A stretch of 64,000 nucleotides of DNA from the NCBI RefSeq assembly GCF_000013045.1, contig NC_007677.1, positions 1,302,001 to 1,366,000 on the forward strand, in the 5' to 3' direction. The stretch comes from Salinibacter ruber DSM 13855. Lineage in GTDB: Bacteria > Bacteroidota > Rhodothermia > Rhodothermales > Salinibacteraceae. Made by a program: the position numbers and the translations under genes. The notes beneath the pieces are model-generated. The model saw only the letters and a program-made list of their open reading frames with translations, was not told where the DNA came from and did not search any database. Shown here one piece after another: positions 19,395 to 29,438 of this stretch; the first letter of the stretch is position 1; each line of letters opens with the position of its first letter.

Positions 19395-19694
19395 ATGAGC
19401 AAACGCGTACTGATTCGCCCCTACGTGACCGAAAAGACCACCCAGCAGATGCAGGAGGGCAAGTACTCCTTCATGTGCGGGCTCGACGCCACGAAGACCG
19501 AAATTCGGAGGGCGGTGGAACACCGCTACGATGGCGTTGAGGTCGAGGACGTCCGGACCCAGGTCGTCCCGGGGAAGCGTCGTCGCCAGTTCCGTGACGG
19601 AAACATGATTGAGGGCCGGACCTCCGGCTTCAAGAAGGCCATCGTGGACCTGGACCCGGACGGAGAACAGATTGACTTCTTCGAGGGCATTTAG
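19395..19694 (+). CDS. rplW: 50S ribosomal protein L23
   Basis: 99 residues. Sits at the tunnel exit, where trigger factor and SRP dock. Starts MSKRVLIRPYVTEKTT, with the family block KYSFMCGLDATKTEIRRAVE and the basic loop VPGKRRRQFRDGNM. Standard S10 order between L4 and L2. The start context TTGACCCATGAG lacks any purine-rich ribosome binding site. Confidence 0.97.
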   Translation: MSKRVLIRPYVTEKTTQQMQEGKYSFMCGLDATKTEIRRAVEHRYDGVEVEDVRTQVVPGKRRRQFRDGNMIEGRTSGFKKAIVDLDPDGEQIDFFEGI

Positions 19695-19746
19695 GTGCCC
19701 TTTCCTGAGCCTATACGACCCTTTGAACCGCTGACAACCCAGCGCC

Positions 19747-20598
19747 ATGTCGATTAAAAAGCGAAAGCCGACCATAAACAGCCAGCGCCAGTACTCGGTG
19801 GACGACAAGGAGGACATCACCACCACCGATCCGGAGCGCAGTCTGCTGGAGCCCCTCCCGAACAGTGGGGGCCGCAACAACCAGGGCCGCATGACGATGC
19901 GCTACCGGGGGGGCGGCCACAAGCGCCGCTACCGCAAGATTGACTTCAAGCGGCGCGACAAAGACGGCATCCCGGCCACGGTGAAGACGATTGAGTACGA
20001 CCCGAACCGTTCGGCCCGCATTTCGCTGCTCGCCTACGCCGACGGGGAGAAGCGGTACATCATCACCCCCGACGGGCTGGAGGTGGGGGATACGGTGATG
20101 AACGGCCCTCAGGCACAGGCCGAGGTGGGCAATTGCCTTCCGCTGACCAGCATTCCGCTGGGAACGAAGGTTCACTGCGTCGAGATGACGCCGGAGAAGG
20201 GGGCCCAGATGGTCCGCGCCGCGGGCACGCACGCTCAGCTTACCGCCCGCGAAGGCGACTACGCGACGCTTGAACTTCCGAGCGGAGAGACGCGCCTCGT
20301 GCCCTCGAAGTGCCGGGCGACCGTCGGCACGACCAGCAACGTCGAGCACGAGAACGTGGTGCTCGGCAAGGCCGGACGGAAGCGATGGCTCGGTCGCCGG
20401 CCCCGCACCCGCGGCGTGGCGATGAACCCGATCGACCACCCCATGGGCGGCGGTGAGGGCCTGAAGTCCGGCGGCCATCCCCGGTCCCGAGAGGGCGTGC
20501 CGGCGAAGGGGTACAAGACCCGCAAGCGCAACAAGGAATCAAACAAGTACATCATCCGGCGCCGCACGGAGTCGAAACAAGGAACCGGGGGCCAGTAA
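19747..20598 (+). CDS. rplB: 50S ribosomal protein L2
   Basis: 283 residues. Core large-subunit protein needed for peptidyl transfer and subunit joining. Conserved segments include [20 protein letters not shown], the SH3-like middle (YITPDG-like region, residues 90-160) and the C-terminal signature [17 protein letters not shown], which holds the conserved His. A segment after residue 30 is acidic ([13 protein letters not shown]), consistent with halophilic adaptation. Confidence 0.98.
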   Translation: MSIKKRKPTINSQRQYSVDDKEDITTTDPERSLLEPLPNSGGRNNQGRMTMRYRGGGHKRRYRKIDFKRRDKDGIPATVKTIEYDPNRSARISLLAYADGEKRYIITPDGLEVGDTVMNGPQAQAEVGNCLPLTSIPLGTKVHCVEMTPEKGAQMVRAAGTHAQLTAREGDYATLELPSGETRLVPSKCRATVGTTSNVEHENVVLGKAGRKRWLGRRPRTRGVAMNPIDHPMGGGEGLKSGGHPRSREGVPAKGYKTRKRNKESNKYIIRRRTESKQGTGGQ

Positions 20599-20673
20599 TC
20601 GTCCCGATCAGCTGGGGCCCTCGACCCCACCCGCGAGCCGCCTACACTTTCGGATTCAAACTTCCCCGACGAC

Positions 20674-20967
20674 ATGCCTCGCTCTCTACGCAAAGGCCCG
20701 TACGTATACTACAAGCTGCAGCGCAAGGTCGACGCGCTCAACGAGTCCGACGAAAAGAAGGTCATCAAGACCTGGAGCCGCGACTCGATTATTACGCCGG
20801 ACTTCGTCGGCCACACGTTTGCCGTTCACAACGGACACCAGTTCATCCCGGTGTACGTGACGGAGAACATGGTGGGGCACAAGCTCGGCGAGTTCGCCCC
20901 GACGCGCACATTCACGGAGCACTCGCAGGCAAAGGTGGACCAACGGATCCGCAAGCCGGGCCAGTAG
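20674..20967 (+). CDS. rpsS: 30S ribosomal protein S19
   Basis: 97 residues. Forms a complex with S13 in the 30S head. Starts [20 protein letters not shown], with the signature [20 protein letters not shown] and [17 protein letters not shown]. Standard position between L2 and L22, preceded by a 75-base spacer without Shine-Dalgarno. Confidence 0.98.
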   Translation: MPRSLRKGPYVYYKLQRKVDALNESDEKKVIKTWSRDSIITPDFVGHTFAVHNGHQFIPVYVTENMVGHKLGEFAPTRTFTEHSQAKVDQRIRKPGQ

Positions 20968-21055
20968 CGCCCGGTTGACGGCGCTGGCTGGACCCCAGTG
21001 AGCGCCCATCCCTGCTCCGCGACCCTGATTTTCCCCGCAAACCGCACGACGAGAC

Positions 21056-21421
21056 ATGCAAGCACGAGCCGTCCGCAGGCACATTCGGAGCTCTCCCCTC
21101 AAGATGCGTCGCGTCATCAATCTGGTGCGCGATCGGAGTGTGCCCGAGGCCGTTGCGATTCTGGACTACATGCCGCAGAAGGTGACCGGCGTCGTGGAGA
21201 AGACGATCCGCTCCGCCGTCTACAACCTGATGGACCAGCACGACGAGCGCTTCGACGAAGGGGCCTTGAAGCTGAAGGAGATTCGGGCCGACGAGGGCCC
21301 GACGTTCCAGCGCCATCAGGCGCGTGCCCGAGGCCGTGCGGCGCCCATTCGCAAGCGCACGACCCACCTGAAGGTGGTCGTGGCGGTCGAGGAGGAGGCC
21401 CCCGAAGAGGCGGCCGCGTAG
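21056..21421 (+). CDS. rplV: 50S ribosomal protein L22
   Basis: 121 residues. Large-subunit tunnel protein. Starts MQARAVRRHIRSSPLKMRRV. The beta-hairpin region GPTFQRHQARARGRAAPIRK reaches into the tunnel, and changes there confer macrolide resistance in other bacteria. The end is acidic and alanine-rich (VAVEEEAPEEAAA). Confidence 0.97.
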   Translation: MQARAVRRHIRSSPLKMRRVINLVRDRSVPEAVAILDYMPQKVTGVVEKTIRSAVYNLMDQHDERFDEGALKLKEIRADEGPTFQRHQARARGRAAPIRKRTTHLKVVVAVEEEAPEEAAA

Positions 21422-21482
21422 CCTGCACGCCGTTTTCGACATCACACGTTGCTCTCTGAACTAATACACGAGGTACACACCC

Positions 21483-22193
21483 GTGGGCCAGAAAACACAC
21501 CCCATAGGCTTTCGCCTCGGCGCCATCCGTGGTTGGGACTCCAACTGGTACTCCGAGACCAACTTCCAGGACAAACTCGTCGAGGACGAGGAACTGCGCC
21601 GCTACCTGCACACGCGCCTCAAGCGCGCCGGCCTGAGCCGGGCCGTGATTGAGCGCACGCCGGAACGGGTCATCCTGACCCTCCACACGAGCCGTCCGGG
21701 CGTTGTGATTGGCCGGGGCGGGTCCGAGGTTGAGAAGCTGAAGGGGGAGCTCGAGACCCTTACGGGCAAGGACATTCAGATCAACATCAGCGAGATCAAG
21801 CGTCCGGAGCTCGACGCCACGCTCGTGGCGAAAAACATCGTGCAGCAGCTGGAGGGACGAATCTCCTTCCGGCGGGCCATGAAGCAGGCCATGCAGGCCG
21901 CCATGCGCATGGGGGCCGAAGGGGTGCGCATCCGTGCCGCCGGGCGTCTGGGCGGGGCCGAGATGGGGCGCACCGAGGAGTACATGGAGGGCCGGGTGCC
22001 GCTCCACACGATTCGTGCGGACATTGACTTCGCCCAGGAGACCGCCCTTACAATCTACGGCACAATCGGCGTCAAGGTCTGGATCCACCGCGGTGAGATC
22101 CTCGGCAAGCCGGACCTGAGCCCGAACGTGCAGGCGCAACAGCGCAAGATGAAGGAGTCGCCCCAGCAGCGTCGCCAGCGCCGCGGGGGCTGA
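21483..22193 (+). CDS. rpsC: 30S ribosomal protein S3
   Basis: 236 residues, starting at a GTG (21483) that yields the family start [22 protein letters not shown] domain is present ([20 protein letters not shown]). The C-terminal domain carries [20 protein letters not shown]. It helps form the mRNA entry channel and its helicase activity. The tail is basic and Gln-rich (QQRRQRRGG). Confidence 0.98.
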   Translation: MGQKTHPIGFRLGAIRGWDSNWYSETNFQDKLVEDEELRRYLHTRLKRAGLSRAVIERTPERVILTLHTSRPGVVIGRGGSEVEKLKGELETLTGKDIQINISEIKRPELDATLVAKNIVQQLEGRISFRRAMKQAMQAAMRMGAEGVRIRAAGRLGGAEMGRTEEYMEGRVPLHTIRADIDFAQETALTIYGTIGVKVWIHRGEILGKPDLSPNVQAQQRKMKESPQQRRQRRGG

Positions 22194-22253
22194 TCCCCTG
22201 CATCGGCGGCCCACCCTCTTTGAACCGATCACACGCACCTGCTTTTACGACCC

Positions 22254-22691
22254 ATGCTTGAGCCCAAAGACACAAAACACCGCAAGGTCCAGCGCAATCA
22301 GGGCCTGAAGCGGAACAAGTACGCCGTGAAAGGCACCCGTCTCAGCTTTGGCGACTACGGCCTGAAGTCCCTCGAGGAGGGCGAGGTCAACAGCCGTCAA
22401 CTTGAGGCGGCCCGGGTGGCGATCAACCGCTACCTGAAGCGGGACGGAAAGGTGTGGATCCGCGTGTTTCCGGACAAGCCCAAGACCAAGACCCCGGCAG
22501 AGACGCGGATGGGGAAGGGCAAGGGGGAGCCCGAGCACTTCGTCGCGCCGGTGCAGCCGGGCAACGTCATCTTTGAGGTGGGCGGCGGTGCCGACGAGGA
22601 GTCGGCACGAGAGGCCCTGCGCCTGGGCAAGCACAAGCTGCCGCTCAAAACAAAATTTGTGGTCCGTCCAGGCTCACGGGCCGAGGAGTAG
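22254..22691 (+). CDS. rplP: 50S ribosomal protein L16
   Basis: 145 residues. Binds near the A site. Starts [18 protein letters not shown]; the conserved [20 protein letters not shown] block is intact and includes the Arg that is hydroxylated in some bacteria. Standard position between S3 and L29. Confidence 0.98.
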   Translation: MLEPKDTKHRKVQRNQGLKRNKYAVKGTRLSFGDYGLKSLEEGEVNSRQLEAARVAINRYLKRDGKVWIRVFPDKPKTKTPAETRMGKGKGEPEHFVAPVQPGNVIFEVGGGADEESAREALRLGKHKLPLKTKFVVRPGSRAEE

Positions 22692-22738
22692 GTTCGTGCG
22701 TGCGTGTTCGGGACCGTTCACCCAAGCCATTTAGACTG

Positions 22739-22948
22739 ATGGATGCCGACCAGATTCGAGACCTCAGCATCGCGGAAATTGAGACGCGGATTGACGAGGA
22801 GGAGGAAGAGCTGGAAGAGCTTCAATTCCAGCACGCCATTCGGGGACGCCTAGAGAACCCGATGCTCCTTCGGACCAAGCGTCGTCTCATCGCCCGCCTG
22901 AAAACGATTCGCAACGAGAAGCAGGCCGTCGAGGAGGAGCCCGCGTAG
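22739..22948 (+). CDS. rpmC: 50S ribosomal protein L29
   Basis: 69 residues. Two-helix protein at the tunnel exit. Starts MDADQIRDLSIAEIETRI; the conserved helix end NPMLLRTKRRLIARLKTIRN is present. An acidic run EEEEELEE in the middle is more acidic than in most bacteria. The ATG at 22739 is used rather than the upstream GTG at 22700, which would add an atypical basic leader. Confidence 0.96.
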   Translation: MDADQIRDLSIAEIETRIDEEEEELEELQFQHAIRGRLENPMLLRTKRRLIARLKTIRNEKQAVEEEPA

Positions 22949-23008
22949 CCGTTTCCGCCGCGCCCGCCGATGCACCCACTCAGACGATCACATTGCCGAT
23001 AGGGTATT

Positions 23009-23317
23009 ATGGAGCAGACTGAAGAGCATACCGACACGCACACGGACGAGCAGGACGAAGCCGTCGACCGCAACGACCGCAAGGAACGCATTGGGGTCGT
23101 CGAGTCGGCCAAGATGGACAAGACCATTACCGTGTCCGTCCGTCGCCAGATGAAGCATCCGATGTACGGGAAGTACCTGGAACGGTCCTCCACGTTCATG
23201 GCCCACGACGAAGGCGACGAGGCCAACGAAGGGGACACGGTCCGGATTATGGAGACGCGCCCCATTAGCAAGAACAAGCGATGGCGACTTGTTGAGATCA
23301 TTGAGCGGGCCAAGTAA
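23009..23317 (+). CDS. rpsQ: 30S ribosomal protein S17, acidic N-terminal extension
   Basis: 102 residues against about 85 in most bacteria. The OB-fold core starts at [20 protein letters not shown] and runs through [20 protein letters not shown]. About 25 residues before it are very acidic ([19 protein letters not shown]), probably a salt-adapted tail. Binds 16S rRNA helix 7/11. Standard position between L29 and L14. Confidence 0.96.
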   Translation: MEQTEEHTDTHTDEQDEAVDRNDRKERIGVVESAKMDKTITVSVRRQMKHPMYGKYLERSSTFMAHDEGDEANEGDTVRIMETRPISKNKRWRLVEIIERAK

Positions 23318-23401
23318 CGGACGCATCCTTCAGCGGCGGCCCGGACCCTTCCGGCCCCCATGTGGCCTTTTCACTTCGAACACTGAACCTGGACGACACC
23401 C

Positions 23402-23770
23402 ATGATTCAACAAGAGACGCGACTCAATGTGGCCGACAACAGCGGGGCCAAGGAAGCCCAATGCATCCGTGTGCTCGGCAGTAGTGGACGCCGCTACGCC
23501 GGCATCGGGGATCAGATTGTGGTTTCCGTCAAGTCGGCCATTCCGAGCGGAGAGATCAACAAGGGCGACGTGAGCCGGGCCGTCGTGGTACGGACCGCCA
23601 AGGAGACGCGCCGCGAGGACGGCACCTACATCCGCTTCGACGAGAATGCGGCCGTGCTCATCAACCAGGAGGAGGAGCCGGTCGGGACACGCGTCTTTGG
23701 GCCTGTGGCGCGGGAGGTCCGCGAGAAGCAGTTCATGCGCATCGTATCCCTTGCCCCCGAGGTGCTGTAG
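23402..23770 (+). CDS. rplN: 50S ribosomal protein L14
   Basis: 122 residues. Forms an intersubunit bridge. Starts [20 protein letters not shown]; the family signature block around [20 protein letters not shown] and the end [12 protein letters not shown] are present. Standard spc-operon start, here fused to the S10 section with an 84-base spacer and no promoter that I can identify. Confidence 0.98.
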   Translation: MIQQETRLNVADNSGAKEAQCIRVLGSSGRRYAGIGDQIVVSVKSAIPSGEINKGDVSRAVVVRTAKETRREDGTYIRFDENAAVLINQEEEPVGTRVFGPVAREVREKQFMRIVSLAPEVL

Positions 23771-23823
23771 CTCCGTCGGGTCATCCCGGTTGCACTTGCG
23801 AACCAACATCTACCGCGAAGCCC

Positions 23824-24195
23824 ATGGCTCAGAACAAGTTACACGTTAAGCAGGGCGACATGGTTATGCTCAACAAGACCATTACGTCCGCCAAATCCGC
23901 CGGCGAGGACCGAGAGGCCGGGTATGTGGGAAAGGTCTTGAAGGTGTTTCCCGACGAGCAGCGCGTGATTGTGGAGGGCGTTAACGTGCGCGTCTTCCAC
24001 GAGAAGCCGAGCCGCTCCAACCGGGAGGGGGGACGAACCGAGCGGGAGGCGCCCATTCACGTTTCCAACGTCAACCCGATTGACAGCAACGGCGAGTCCA
24101 CGCGGATTGGGCGAAAGAAGGTGGAGGATCCGGACACCGGCCGATCCCGCTGGGTGCGGTACGCCAAGACGACCGGGGAGGAACTCGACGACTAG
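23824..24195 (+). CDS. rplX: 50S ribosomal protein L24
   Basis: 123 residues. Assembly initiator protein. Contains the KOW motif ([20 protein letters not shown] ahead of [20 protein letters not shown]). The C-terminal half includes an acidic, Asp/Glu-rich stretch. Standard order L14-L24-L5. The start context GAAGCCCATGG has no Shine-Dalgarno. Confidence 0.97.
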   Translation: MAQNKLHVKQGDMVMLNKTITSAKSAGEDREAGYVGKVLKVFPDEQRVIVEGVNVRVFHEKPSRSNREGGRTEREAPIHVSNVNPIDSNGESTRIGRKKVEDPDTGRSRWVRYAKTTGEELDD

Positions 24196-24328
24196 TTCGA
24201 GGCAACGCGCGGCATGAATCGCCCGTGCAGCAGGAACCCCGCTCGTGCATCATCGATTTTCAACGTCTGCGGCCGTCGAGTTACTCTGGACGCCGCGGCG
24301 CAACTTCCGAGCTTTGACCCTTTGAGCT

Positions 24329-24904
24329 ATGGCCGACGTTCCGCGACTTCAGAAGCAATACCAGGACGAGGTTCGTCCCTCGCTGACGGACCAGTTTGGG
24401 TACGAGAACCCGATGGAGGTGCCCCGTCTCGAGAAAATCTGCGTCAACCGAGGGGTCGGGGAGGTGTCGGAGAACCAGAAGGCCCTCGACCAGGCCGTGG
24501 AGGAGATGCGGAAAATCACGGGCCAGCACCCGACCATTCGGCGCGCGAAGCGAAGCATCGCGAGCTTCGACGTGCGGGAGGGCATGCCCGTCGGCGTGAA
24601 GGTGACCCTCCGGGAGGCCCGGATGTACGAGTTTTTCGACCGGCTCGTCACGCTCGCCCTGCCCAACATTCGAGACTTCAGGGGCGTGCCCGACCGCAGC
24701 TTCGACGGCCGCGGCAACTACACGCTCGGCATCGACGAGCAGATCATCTTCCCCGAGATCGACGTGGACAACGTCGACCGCATTGACGGCATGGACATCA
24801 CGTTTGTGACCGACGCGGAAACCGACGAGGAGTCCTACGCCCTCCTCAAGGGGCTGGGCATGCCGTTCGTCCGGCGTGGAGACGAAGAGCCAGCCGAGGC
24901 GTAG
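24329..24904 (+). CDS. rplE: 50S ribosomal protein L5
   Basis: 191 residues. Binds 5S rRNA and bridges to S13. Family blocks: [60 protein letters not shown]. The C terminus is acidic (DEEPAEA). The 133-base spacer before it is the longest in this part of the cluster, and I see no gene in it. Confidence 0.97.
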   Translation: MADVPRLQKQYQDEVRPSLTDQFGYENPMEVPRLEKICVNRGVGEVSENQKALDQAVEEMRKITGQHPTIRRAKRSIASFDVREGMPVGVKVTLREARMYEFFDRLVTLALPNIRDFRGVPDRSFDGRGNYTLGIDEQIIFPEIDVDNVDRIDGMDITFVTDAETDEESYALLKGLGMPFVRRGDEEPAEA

Positions 24905-24978
24905 TGGCGACCGGCGTTCTGGCGACGCCTCCCGTGCGCGCTTAGATCTATATAGGACAGATTCTACACACCGACGAT

Positions 24979-25248
24979 ATGGCCAAGAAAAGCTGGATTG
25001 CCCGTGAAGAGAAGCGGGAGCGACTCTACGAGAAACACAAGGAGGAGCGGCGGCGGCTCAAAGAGGAGGAAAAGTGGGTCGAGCTGCAGAAGCTTCCCCG
25101 AGACTCCAGTCCCGTTCGCCAGAACAACCGGTGCGAGCTGTGCGGCCGGCAGCGCGGGTATCTCCGCAAGTTTGGCGTCTGCCGAATCTGCTTCCGCGAG
25201 CTTGCCCTTGAAGGCAAGATTCCGGGCATCCGGAAAGCCAGCTGGTAG
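24979..25248 (+). CDS. rpsN: 30S ribosomal protein S14, long form with zinc ribbon
   Basis: 89 residues, the length of the long S14 form. It nevertheless keeps a full four-cysteine zinc motif C-x2-C-x12-C-x2-C ([20 protein letters not shown]), which is normally found in the short 61-residue form. The N-terminal half is the helical, highly charged extension of the long form. The end IPGIRKASW is canonical. Standard position between L5 and S8. Confidence 0.97.
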   Translation: MAKKSWIAREEKRERLYEKHKEERRRLKEEEKWVELQKLPRDSSPVRQNNRCELCGRQRGYLRKFGVCRICFRELALEGKIPGIRKASW

Positions 25249-25341
25249 CCGCTGCGCCCCGACGGTTGCGAGCACAGCCAGAGCGGCCCTCGCCCTCTTG
25301 GTCCCCGAGTCCCCTTCCGAACCGACGATTCGACGCCCGAA

Positions 25342-25743
25342 ATGAGTGGTATTTCCGACCCCGTCTCGAACTACATGGCTCAACTCCGCAATGCGCAGGA
25401 GGCGGAGCAGACCTATGTGGACATCCCCGCCTCTAAGCTGAAGCGGGCCATGACCCAGATTCTCCTCGAAAAGGGGTACATCAAGAACTTCGTCAACATC
25501 GACGATGAGAAGCAGGGCCTCCTCCGGGTCTACCTGAAGTACGACGAGTACGACCAGCCGGCCATCCGGATGCTGGAGCGGGTCTCGCGTCCGGGACGCC
25601 GTGAATATGCGGACTCGGACAACCTGCCGGAAGTGAAAAACGGCCTCGGCATTGTCATTTTGTCGACGTCCCGGGGCGTGATGAGCGACAAGGAAGCCCG
25701 CCGGTTTGGGGTGGGCGGCGAAGTGCTGGCCAAGGTCTTTTAA
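25342..25743 (+). CDS. rpsH: 30S ribosomal protein S8
   Basis: 133 residues. Central-domain 16S rRNA binder and, in E. coli, the spc-operon repressor. Starts DPVSNYMAQLRNAQEAEQTY; the C-terminal signature GIVILSTSRGVMSDKEARRF is complete. The start at 25342 is an ATG in context CGAAATGAG. Confidence 0.98.
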   Translation: MSGISDPVSNYMAQLRNAQEAEQTYVDIPASKLKRAMTQILLEKGYIKNFVNIDDEKQGLLRVYLKYDEYDQPAIRMLERVSRPGRREYADSDNLPEVKNGLGIVILSTSRGVMSDKEARRFGVGGEVLAKVF

Positions 25744-25810
25744 CCACGACCCTGTACTCACGGGCGTGCCTGCCCGCCAACTCCGTTGCACGAGACGAAC
25801 GATTGAATCC

Positions 25811-26365
25811 ATGGCTCGAATAGGAGACAACCCGATCCCGTTCGGTGACGAGGTCACCGTGTCGGTCGACGATCACAACGTAGTGACGATCGAAGGGCCG
25901 AAGGGGACCCTCACGGAGCAGATTGACCCGGAGATGACCCTAGACATTGCCGACGACCACGTGGTCGTCCGGCGCCCGACCAACCAGAAGCGGCACCGCT
26001 CGCTGCACGGCCTCAGCCGGTCCCTCATCGTAAACATGGTCGAGGGGGTTACGGAGGGCTACAAGAAAGAGCTGAAGATTATTGGGGTTGGCTACCGGGC
26101 CCAGATGTCCGACGAGACCCTCGAGATCGCCCTCGGCTATTCGCACCCGATCTACTTCCTGCCGCCGAGTGATGTCGCGGTGTCGGTGGATTCGGATCGG
26201 GGCCAGGACGACATCATCATCGTGGAGGGCATCGACAAGGAGTTGGTGGGACAGGTTGCGGCGAAAATTCGCAGCCTCCGTCCCCCGGAGCCGTACAAAG
26301 GAAAAGGGGTGCGGTACGTGGACGAGCACGTGCCCCTCAAGGCCGGCAAGACGGCGGCTCGCTAG
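25811..26365 (+). CDS. rplF: 50S ribosomal protein L6
   Basis: 184 residues. Two-lobed protein near the factor-binding site. Starts MARIGDNPIPFGDEVTVSVD, and the conserved C-terminal block PPEPYKGKGVRYVDEHVPLK is present. The ATG at 25811 gives the canonical N terminus; an upstream in-frame extension overlaps rpsH and is not protein-like. Confidence 0.98.
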   Translation: MARIGDNPIPFGDEVTVSVDDHNVVTIEGPKGTLTEQIDPEMTLDIADDHVVVRRPTNQKRHRSLHGLSRSLIVNMVEGVTEGYKKELKIIGVGYRAQMSDETLEIALGYSHPIYFLPPSDVAVSVDSDRGQDDIIIVEGIDKELVGQVAAKIRSLRPPEPYKGKGVRYVDEHVPLKAGKTAAR

Positions 26366-26440
26366 TCCCTTCTCTTCGGTCGTGCCCCGCATTGTGGGGC
26401 CGGCCTGCTTCCATCGAACGACCACGACGACACAGCGGTT

Positions 26441-26800
26441 ATGCCAAAGGGTAAAAAAGAAAAGGTCGAACGCCGACAGCGAATTCACGACAGCATTCGG
26501 GAGTCCATGTTTGGGACCTCGGTGCGTCCCCGCCTGTCGGTATACCGGTCCAATGAGCACATCTACGCCCAGCTGGTTGACGACATGGAGGGGCATACGC
26601 TCACCTCCGCGTCGACCCTGGCGGACGACGTAGAGGGGGAGACCCCGACGGAGGAAAGCCGGTCGGTGGGCGAACTGCTCGCCGAGCGGGCCGAAGATGC
26701 AGGCATCGACAAGGCGGTCTTCGACCGAGGGGGGTACAAGTATCAGGGACGCGTTCGGGCCTTGGCGGAGGGCGCCCGTGACGGCGGCCTTCAGCTGTAG
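26441..26800 (+). CDS. rplR: 50S ribosomal protein L18
   Basis: 119 residues. Binds 5S rRNA with L5. Starts with a basic segment ([20 protein letters not shown]) and carries [20 protein letters not shown] and the C-terminal [20 protein letters not shown]. The central part is acidic ([15 protein letters not shown]). Confidence 0.97.
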   Translation: MPKGKKEKVERRQRIHDSIRESMFGTSVRPRLSVYRSNEHIYAQLVDDMEGHTLTSASTLADDVEGETPTEESRSVGELLAERAEDAGIDKAVFDRGGYKYQGRVRALAEGARDGGLQL

Positions 26801-26850
26801 TCCCCCGACGATCGTAGCAACTATCCTCGCACGGAGCACCACGTACAGAC

Positions 26851-27378
26851 ATGGCGGATCGAAAAGAACAGAAGCGCGTCAACGCCGAGAAGCGGCAGGA
26901 AAACTGGGTGGACCGACTCGTGTCGGTCAACCGGGTCTCGAAGGTCGTGAAGGGCGGGCGTCGATTTTCCTTCAACACCGTCGTGGTCGTCGGCAACGAG
27001 GACGGCCTCGTCGGCACGGGCCTGGGCAAGGCCAACGAGGTCTCAAGTGCCATTTCGAAGGGGGCGGACGACGCAAAGAAAAATGTCATCCGCGTCCCGA
27101 TGCGCGACGGCACGATTCCCCACAAGGTGGTGGGGAAGCAGGACGCCGGCAAGGTCCTCCTGAAGCCGGCCTCGCCGGGAACCGGAGTGATCGCGGGCGG
27201 AGGCGTCCGGGCCGTGCTTGAGTGTGCCGGGTACCGAAACGTGCTTACGAAATCGCTCGGCACGTCCAACCCGCACAACCAGGTCAAGGCGACGATCAAC
27301 GCCCTCGCGGAGACCGAGGATGCCCTGGAGGTGGCCCGACGCCGGGACATCCCCCTCGAGAAGGTGTTCAACGGGTAG
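26851..27378 (+). CDS. rpsE: 30S ribosomal protein S5
   Basis: 175 residues. Helps form the mRNA entry channel and maintain fidelity. The S5 signature [20 protein letters not shown] is present, with [20 protein letters not shown] and the C-terminal half ([20 protein letters not shown]). The following gap to rplO is only 129 bases and contains no rpmD. Confidence 0.98.
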   Translation: MADRKEQKRVNAEKRQENWVDRLVSVNRVSKVVKGGRRFSFNTVVVVGNEDGLVGTGLGKANEVSSAISKGADDAKKNVIRVPMRDGTIPHKVVGKQDAGKVLLKPASPGTGVIAGGGVRAVLECAGYRNVLTKSLGTSNPHNQVKATINALAETEDALEVARRRDIPLEKVFNG

Positions 27379-27507
27379 TGGGTGAGGGCCCGAAGCGACC
27401 CTCGGGATGGCGGCCGGCCTTAACTTGCACCGCGGTGGGCCCGGCGCCCGAAGACGAGTACCGCACGCGCACGTCATTTGAGTTACCACAAGGACGGACG
27501 GATCGAC

Positions 27508-27978
27508 ATGGATTTGAGTAATCTGAAGCCGGCAGAAGGGGCGACCCAAGCGGGACAGCGCCTCGGACGAGGCGAGGGCTCCGGGCGGGGCGGCCACAGC
27601 TCGACCCGCGGAACGAAGGGACAGAGCAGCCGATCGGGGTCAGGGACGCGCCCGATCTGGTTTGAGGGGGGACAGACGCCGCTCTTTCAGCGGGTTCCGA
27701 AGCACGGGTTCAACAACGCCCCTTTTCGCACCGACTACGCCATTGCGAACGTCAAGCGCCTGCAACGGCTGTTGGACGAGGAGGTCCTGGACGAGGACGA
27801 GCCCGTCACGCCGGAGGTGCTCGCGGACCTTGGAGTGGTCCGAACCGCCAACCGGGTCAAGATTCTGGGCGACGGCGATCTGTTCGACGCGCTTGAGGTC
27901 AAGGCGCACGCCTTCAGCGAATCGGCCCGACAAAAGATCAAGCAGGCGGGCGGTTCAGTAACGGTTGTCGACCAGTGA
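27508..27978 (+). CDS. rplO: 50S ribosomal protein L15
   Basis: 156 residues. Late-assembly large-subunit protein. Glycine-rich N-terminal block GRGEGSGRGGHSSTRGTKGQ, then PIWFEGGQTPLFQRVPKHGF and a C-terminal alpha/beta domain. The ATG at 27508 gives the family start MDLSNLKPAEGA. It follows rpsE directly because rpmD is absent. Confidence 0.97.
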   Translation: MDLSNLKPAEGATQAGQRLGRGEGSGRGGHSSTRGTKGQSSRSGSGTRPIWFEGGQTPLFQRVPKHGFNNAPFRTDYAIANVKRLQRLLDEEVLDEDEPVTPEVLADLGVVRTANRVKILGDGDLFDALEVKAHAFSESARQKIKQAGGSVTVVDQ

Positions 27979-28034
27979 GCTGGTTGGCGTCGGGCCCCTC
28001 TTCCCCGTGGCTTACGCATCAACGAGGCTGACTC

Positions 28035-29366
28035 ATGGCTGGCTTTGCCGAAAGCATCCGCAACATCTGGAGTGTACAGGAGCTCCGGGAGCGCATTCTG
28101 TACACGCTCGGCATCCTCCTCATCTACCGGCTGGGCACGCATGTGACCCTCCCCGGGGTGGATGCGGCCGCCCTCGCGCAGGTGCGGGCCCAGGAAGGAG
28201 GCGGGGGCCTCTTCGGCTTCCTCGATATGTTCGTCGGGGGCGCGTTCAAGCAGGCTGGCATTTTTGCGTTGGGCATCATGCCCTACATCACGGCGTCCAT
28301 CATCATTCAGTTGATGGGGGCCGTCGTCCCGTACTTCCAAAAGCTACAGCGGGAGGGCGAAGAGGGACGACGACGGATTACGCAGCTCACCCGATACGGG
28401 ACGATCGGCATCACGGCATTGCAGTCGATCGGATACTCGATCAACCTCTTGGCGGGGGCCACCGGGCGGGCCGTTGTGATCAACTCGACCCTGTTCACCA
28501 TCACGACGGTCGTGGTGTTGACCAGTGGGACGGCGTTCGTGATGTGGCTCGGGGAGCGCATCAGCGAGGACGGCATCGGGAACGGCATCTCGTTGATCAT
28601 CACGATTGGCATCATCGCGTTCCTGCCTCAGGCTCTCTACAACGAAATCGGCCTGATCGGCGACAACTTCTTCATCCTGCTCGTTGAGATCGGGGTCTGG
28701 GTGCTCGTGGCGGGGGCGGTGGTCCTGGTGTCTCAGGGCATGCGCCGGATACCGGTGCAGTATGCCAAGCGCGTGGTGGGGAAGAAGGTGCAGGGCGGAA
28801 CGACCCAGTACCTTCCCCTCCGGGTGAATGCGGCGGGCGTGATGCCGATCATCTTCGCGCAGTCGATCATGTTCATCCCGTCAACGATCGCGTCGTTCTT
28901 CCCGAACAATGCGACGATGCAGCGGGTCGGCGGCTGGTTCTCGGACATTAGCAGCATGAGCTACTCGGCGGTTTTCTTCGTGGTGGTCGTGTTCTTCACG
29001 TACTTCTACACCGCGATCACGGTGAACCCGCAGGAGATGGCCGACACCATGAAGCGGCAGGGCGGGTTTATTCCGGGCATCCGGCCCGGCAAGCAGACCA
29101 GTGAGTTTATCGACACCGTTCTGACGCGGATCACGTTGCCGGGCTCTATATTCCTTGGCCTCGTGGCCATTTTCCCGGCCTTTGCGATGCAGGCGGGGGT
29201 ATCGCAAGGATTCGCGATGTTCTACGGGGGAACGAGTTTGCTCATTCTCGTGCAGGTGACCCTCGATACCCTGCAACAGATCGAAAGCCATCTGCTCATG
29301 CGCCACTACGACGGCTTTATGAAGAGTGGCAAGATGCGCAGCCCCCGGCAGGGCGGGGGCCTCTAG
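28035..29366 (+). CDS. secY: Preprotein translocase subunit SecY
   Basis: 443 residues with ten predicted membrane helices. Central channel of the Sec translocon. Recognised by the N-terminal RILYTLGILLIYRLGTHVTL, the plug-region GGGLFGFLDMFVGGAFKQAG and the cytoplasmic loop NPQEMADTMKRQGGFIPGIR. Standard spc position after L15. The usual adk does not follow; map does. Confidence 0.98.
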   Translation: MAGFAESIRNIWSVQELRERILYTLGILLIYRLGTHVTLPGVDAAALAQVRAQEGGGGLFGFLDMFVGGAFKQAGIFALGIMPYITASIIIQLMGAVVPYFQKLQREGEEGRRRITQLTRYGTIGITALQSIGYSINLLAGATGRAVVINSTLFTITTVVVLTSGTAFVMWLGERISEDGIGNGISLIITIGIIAFLPQALYNEIGLIGDNFFILLVEIGVWVLVAGAVVLVSQGMRRIPVQYAKRVVGKKVQGGTTQYLPLRVNAAGVMPIIFAQSIMFIPSTIASFFPNNATMQRVGGWFSDISSMSYSAVFFVVVVFFTYFYTAITVNPQEMADTMKRQGGFIPGIRPGKQTSEFIDTVLTRITLPGSIFLGLVAIFPAFAMQAGVSQGFAMFYGGTSLLILVQVTLDTLQQIESHLLMRHYDGFMKSGKMRSPRQGGGL

Positions 29367-29438
29367 GCCCTTTGCGACTGAACGAGCTTTTTCATGCGGT
29401 GGTTATCCCGCCTCTGGAACCGAACCTTCGGAGCTTCT

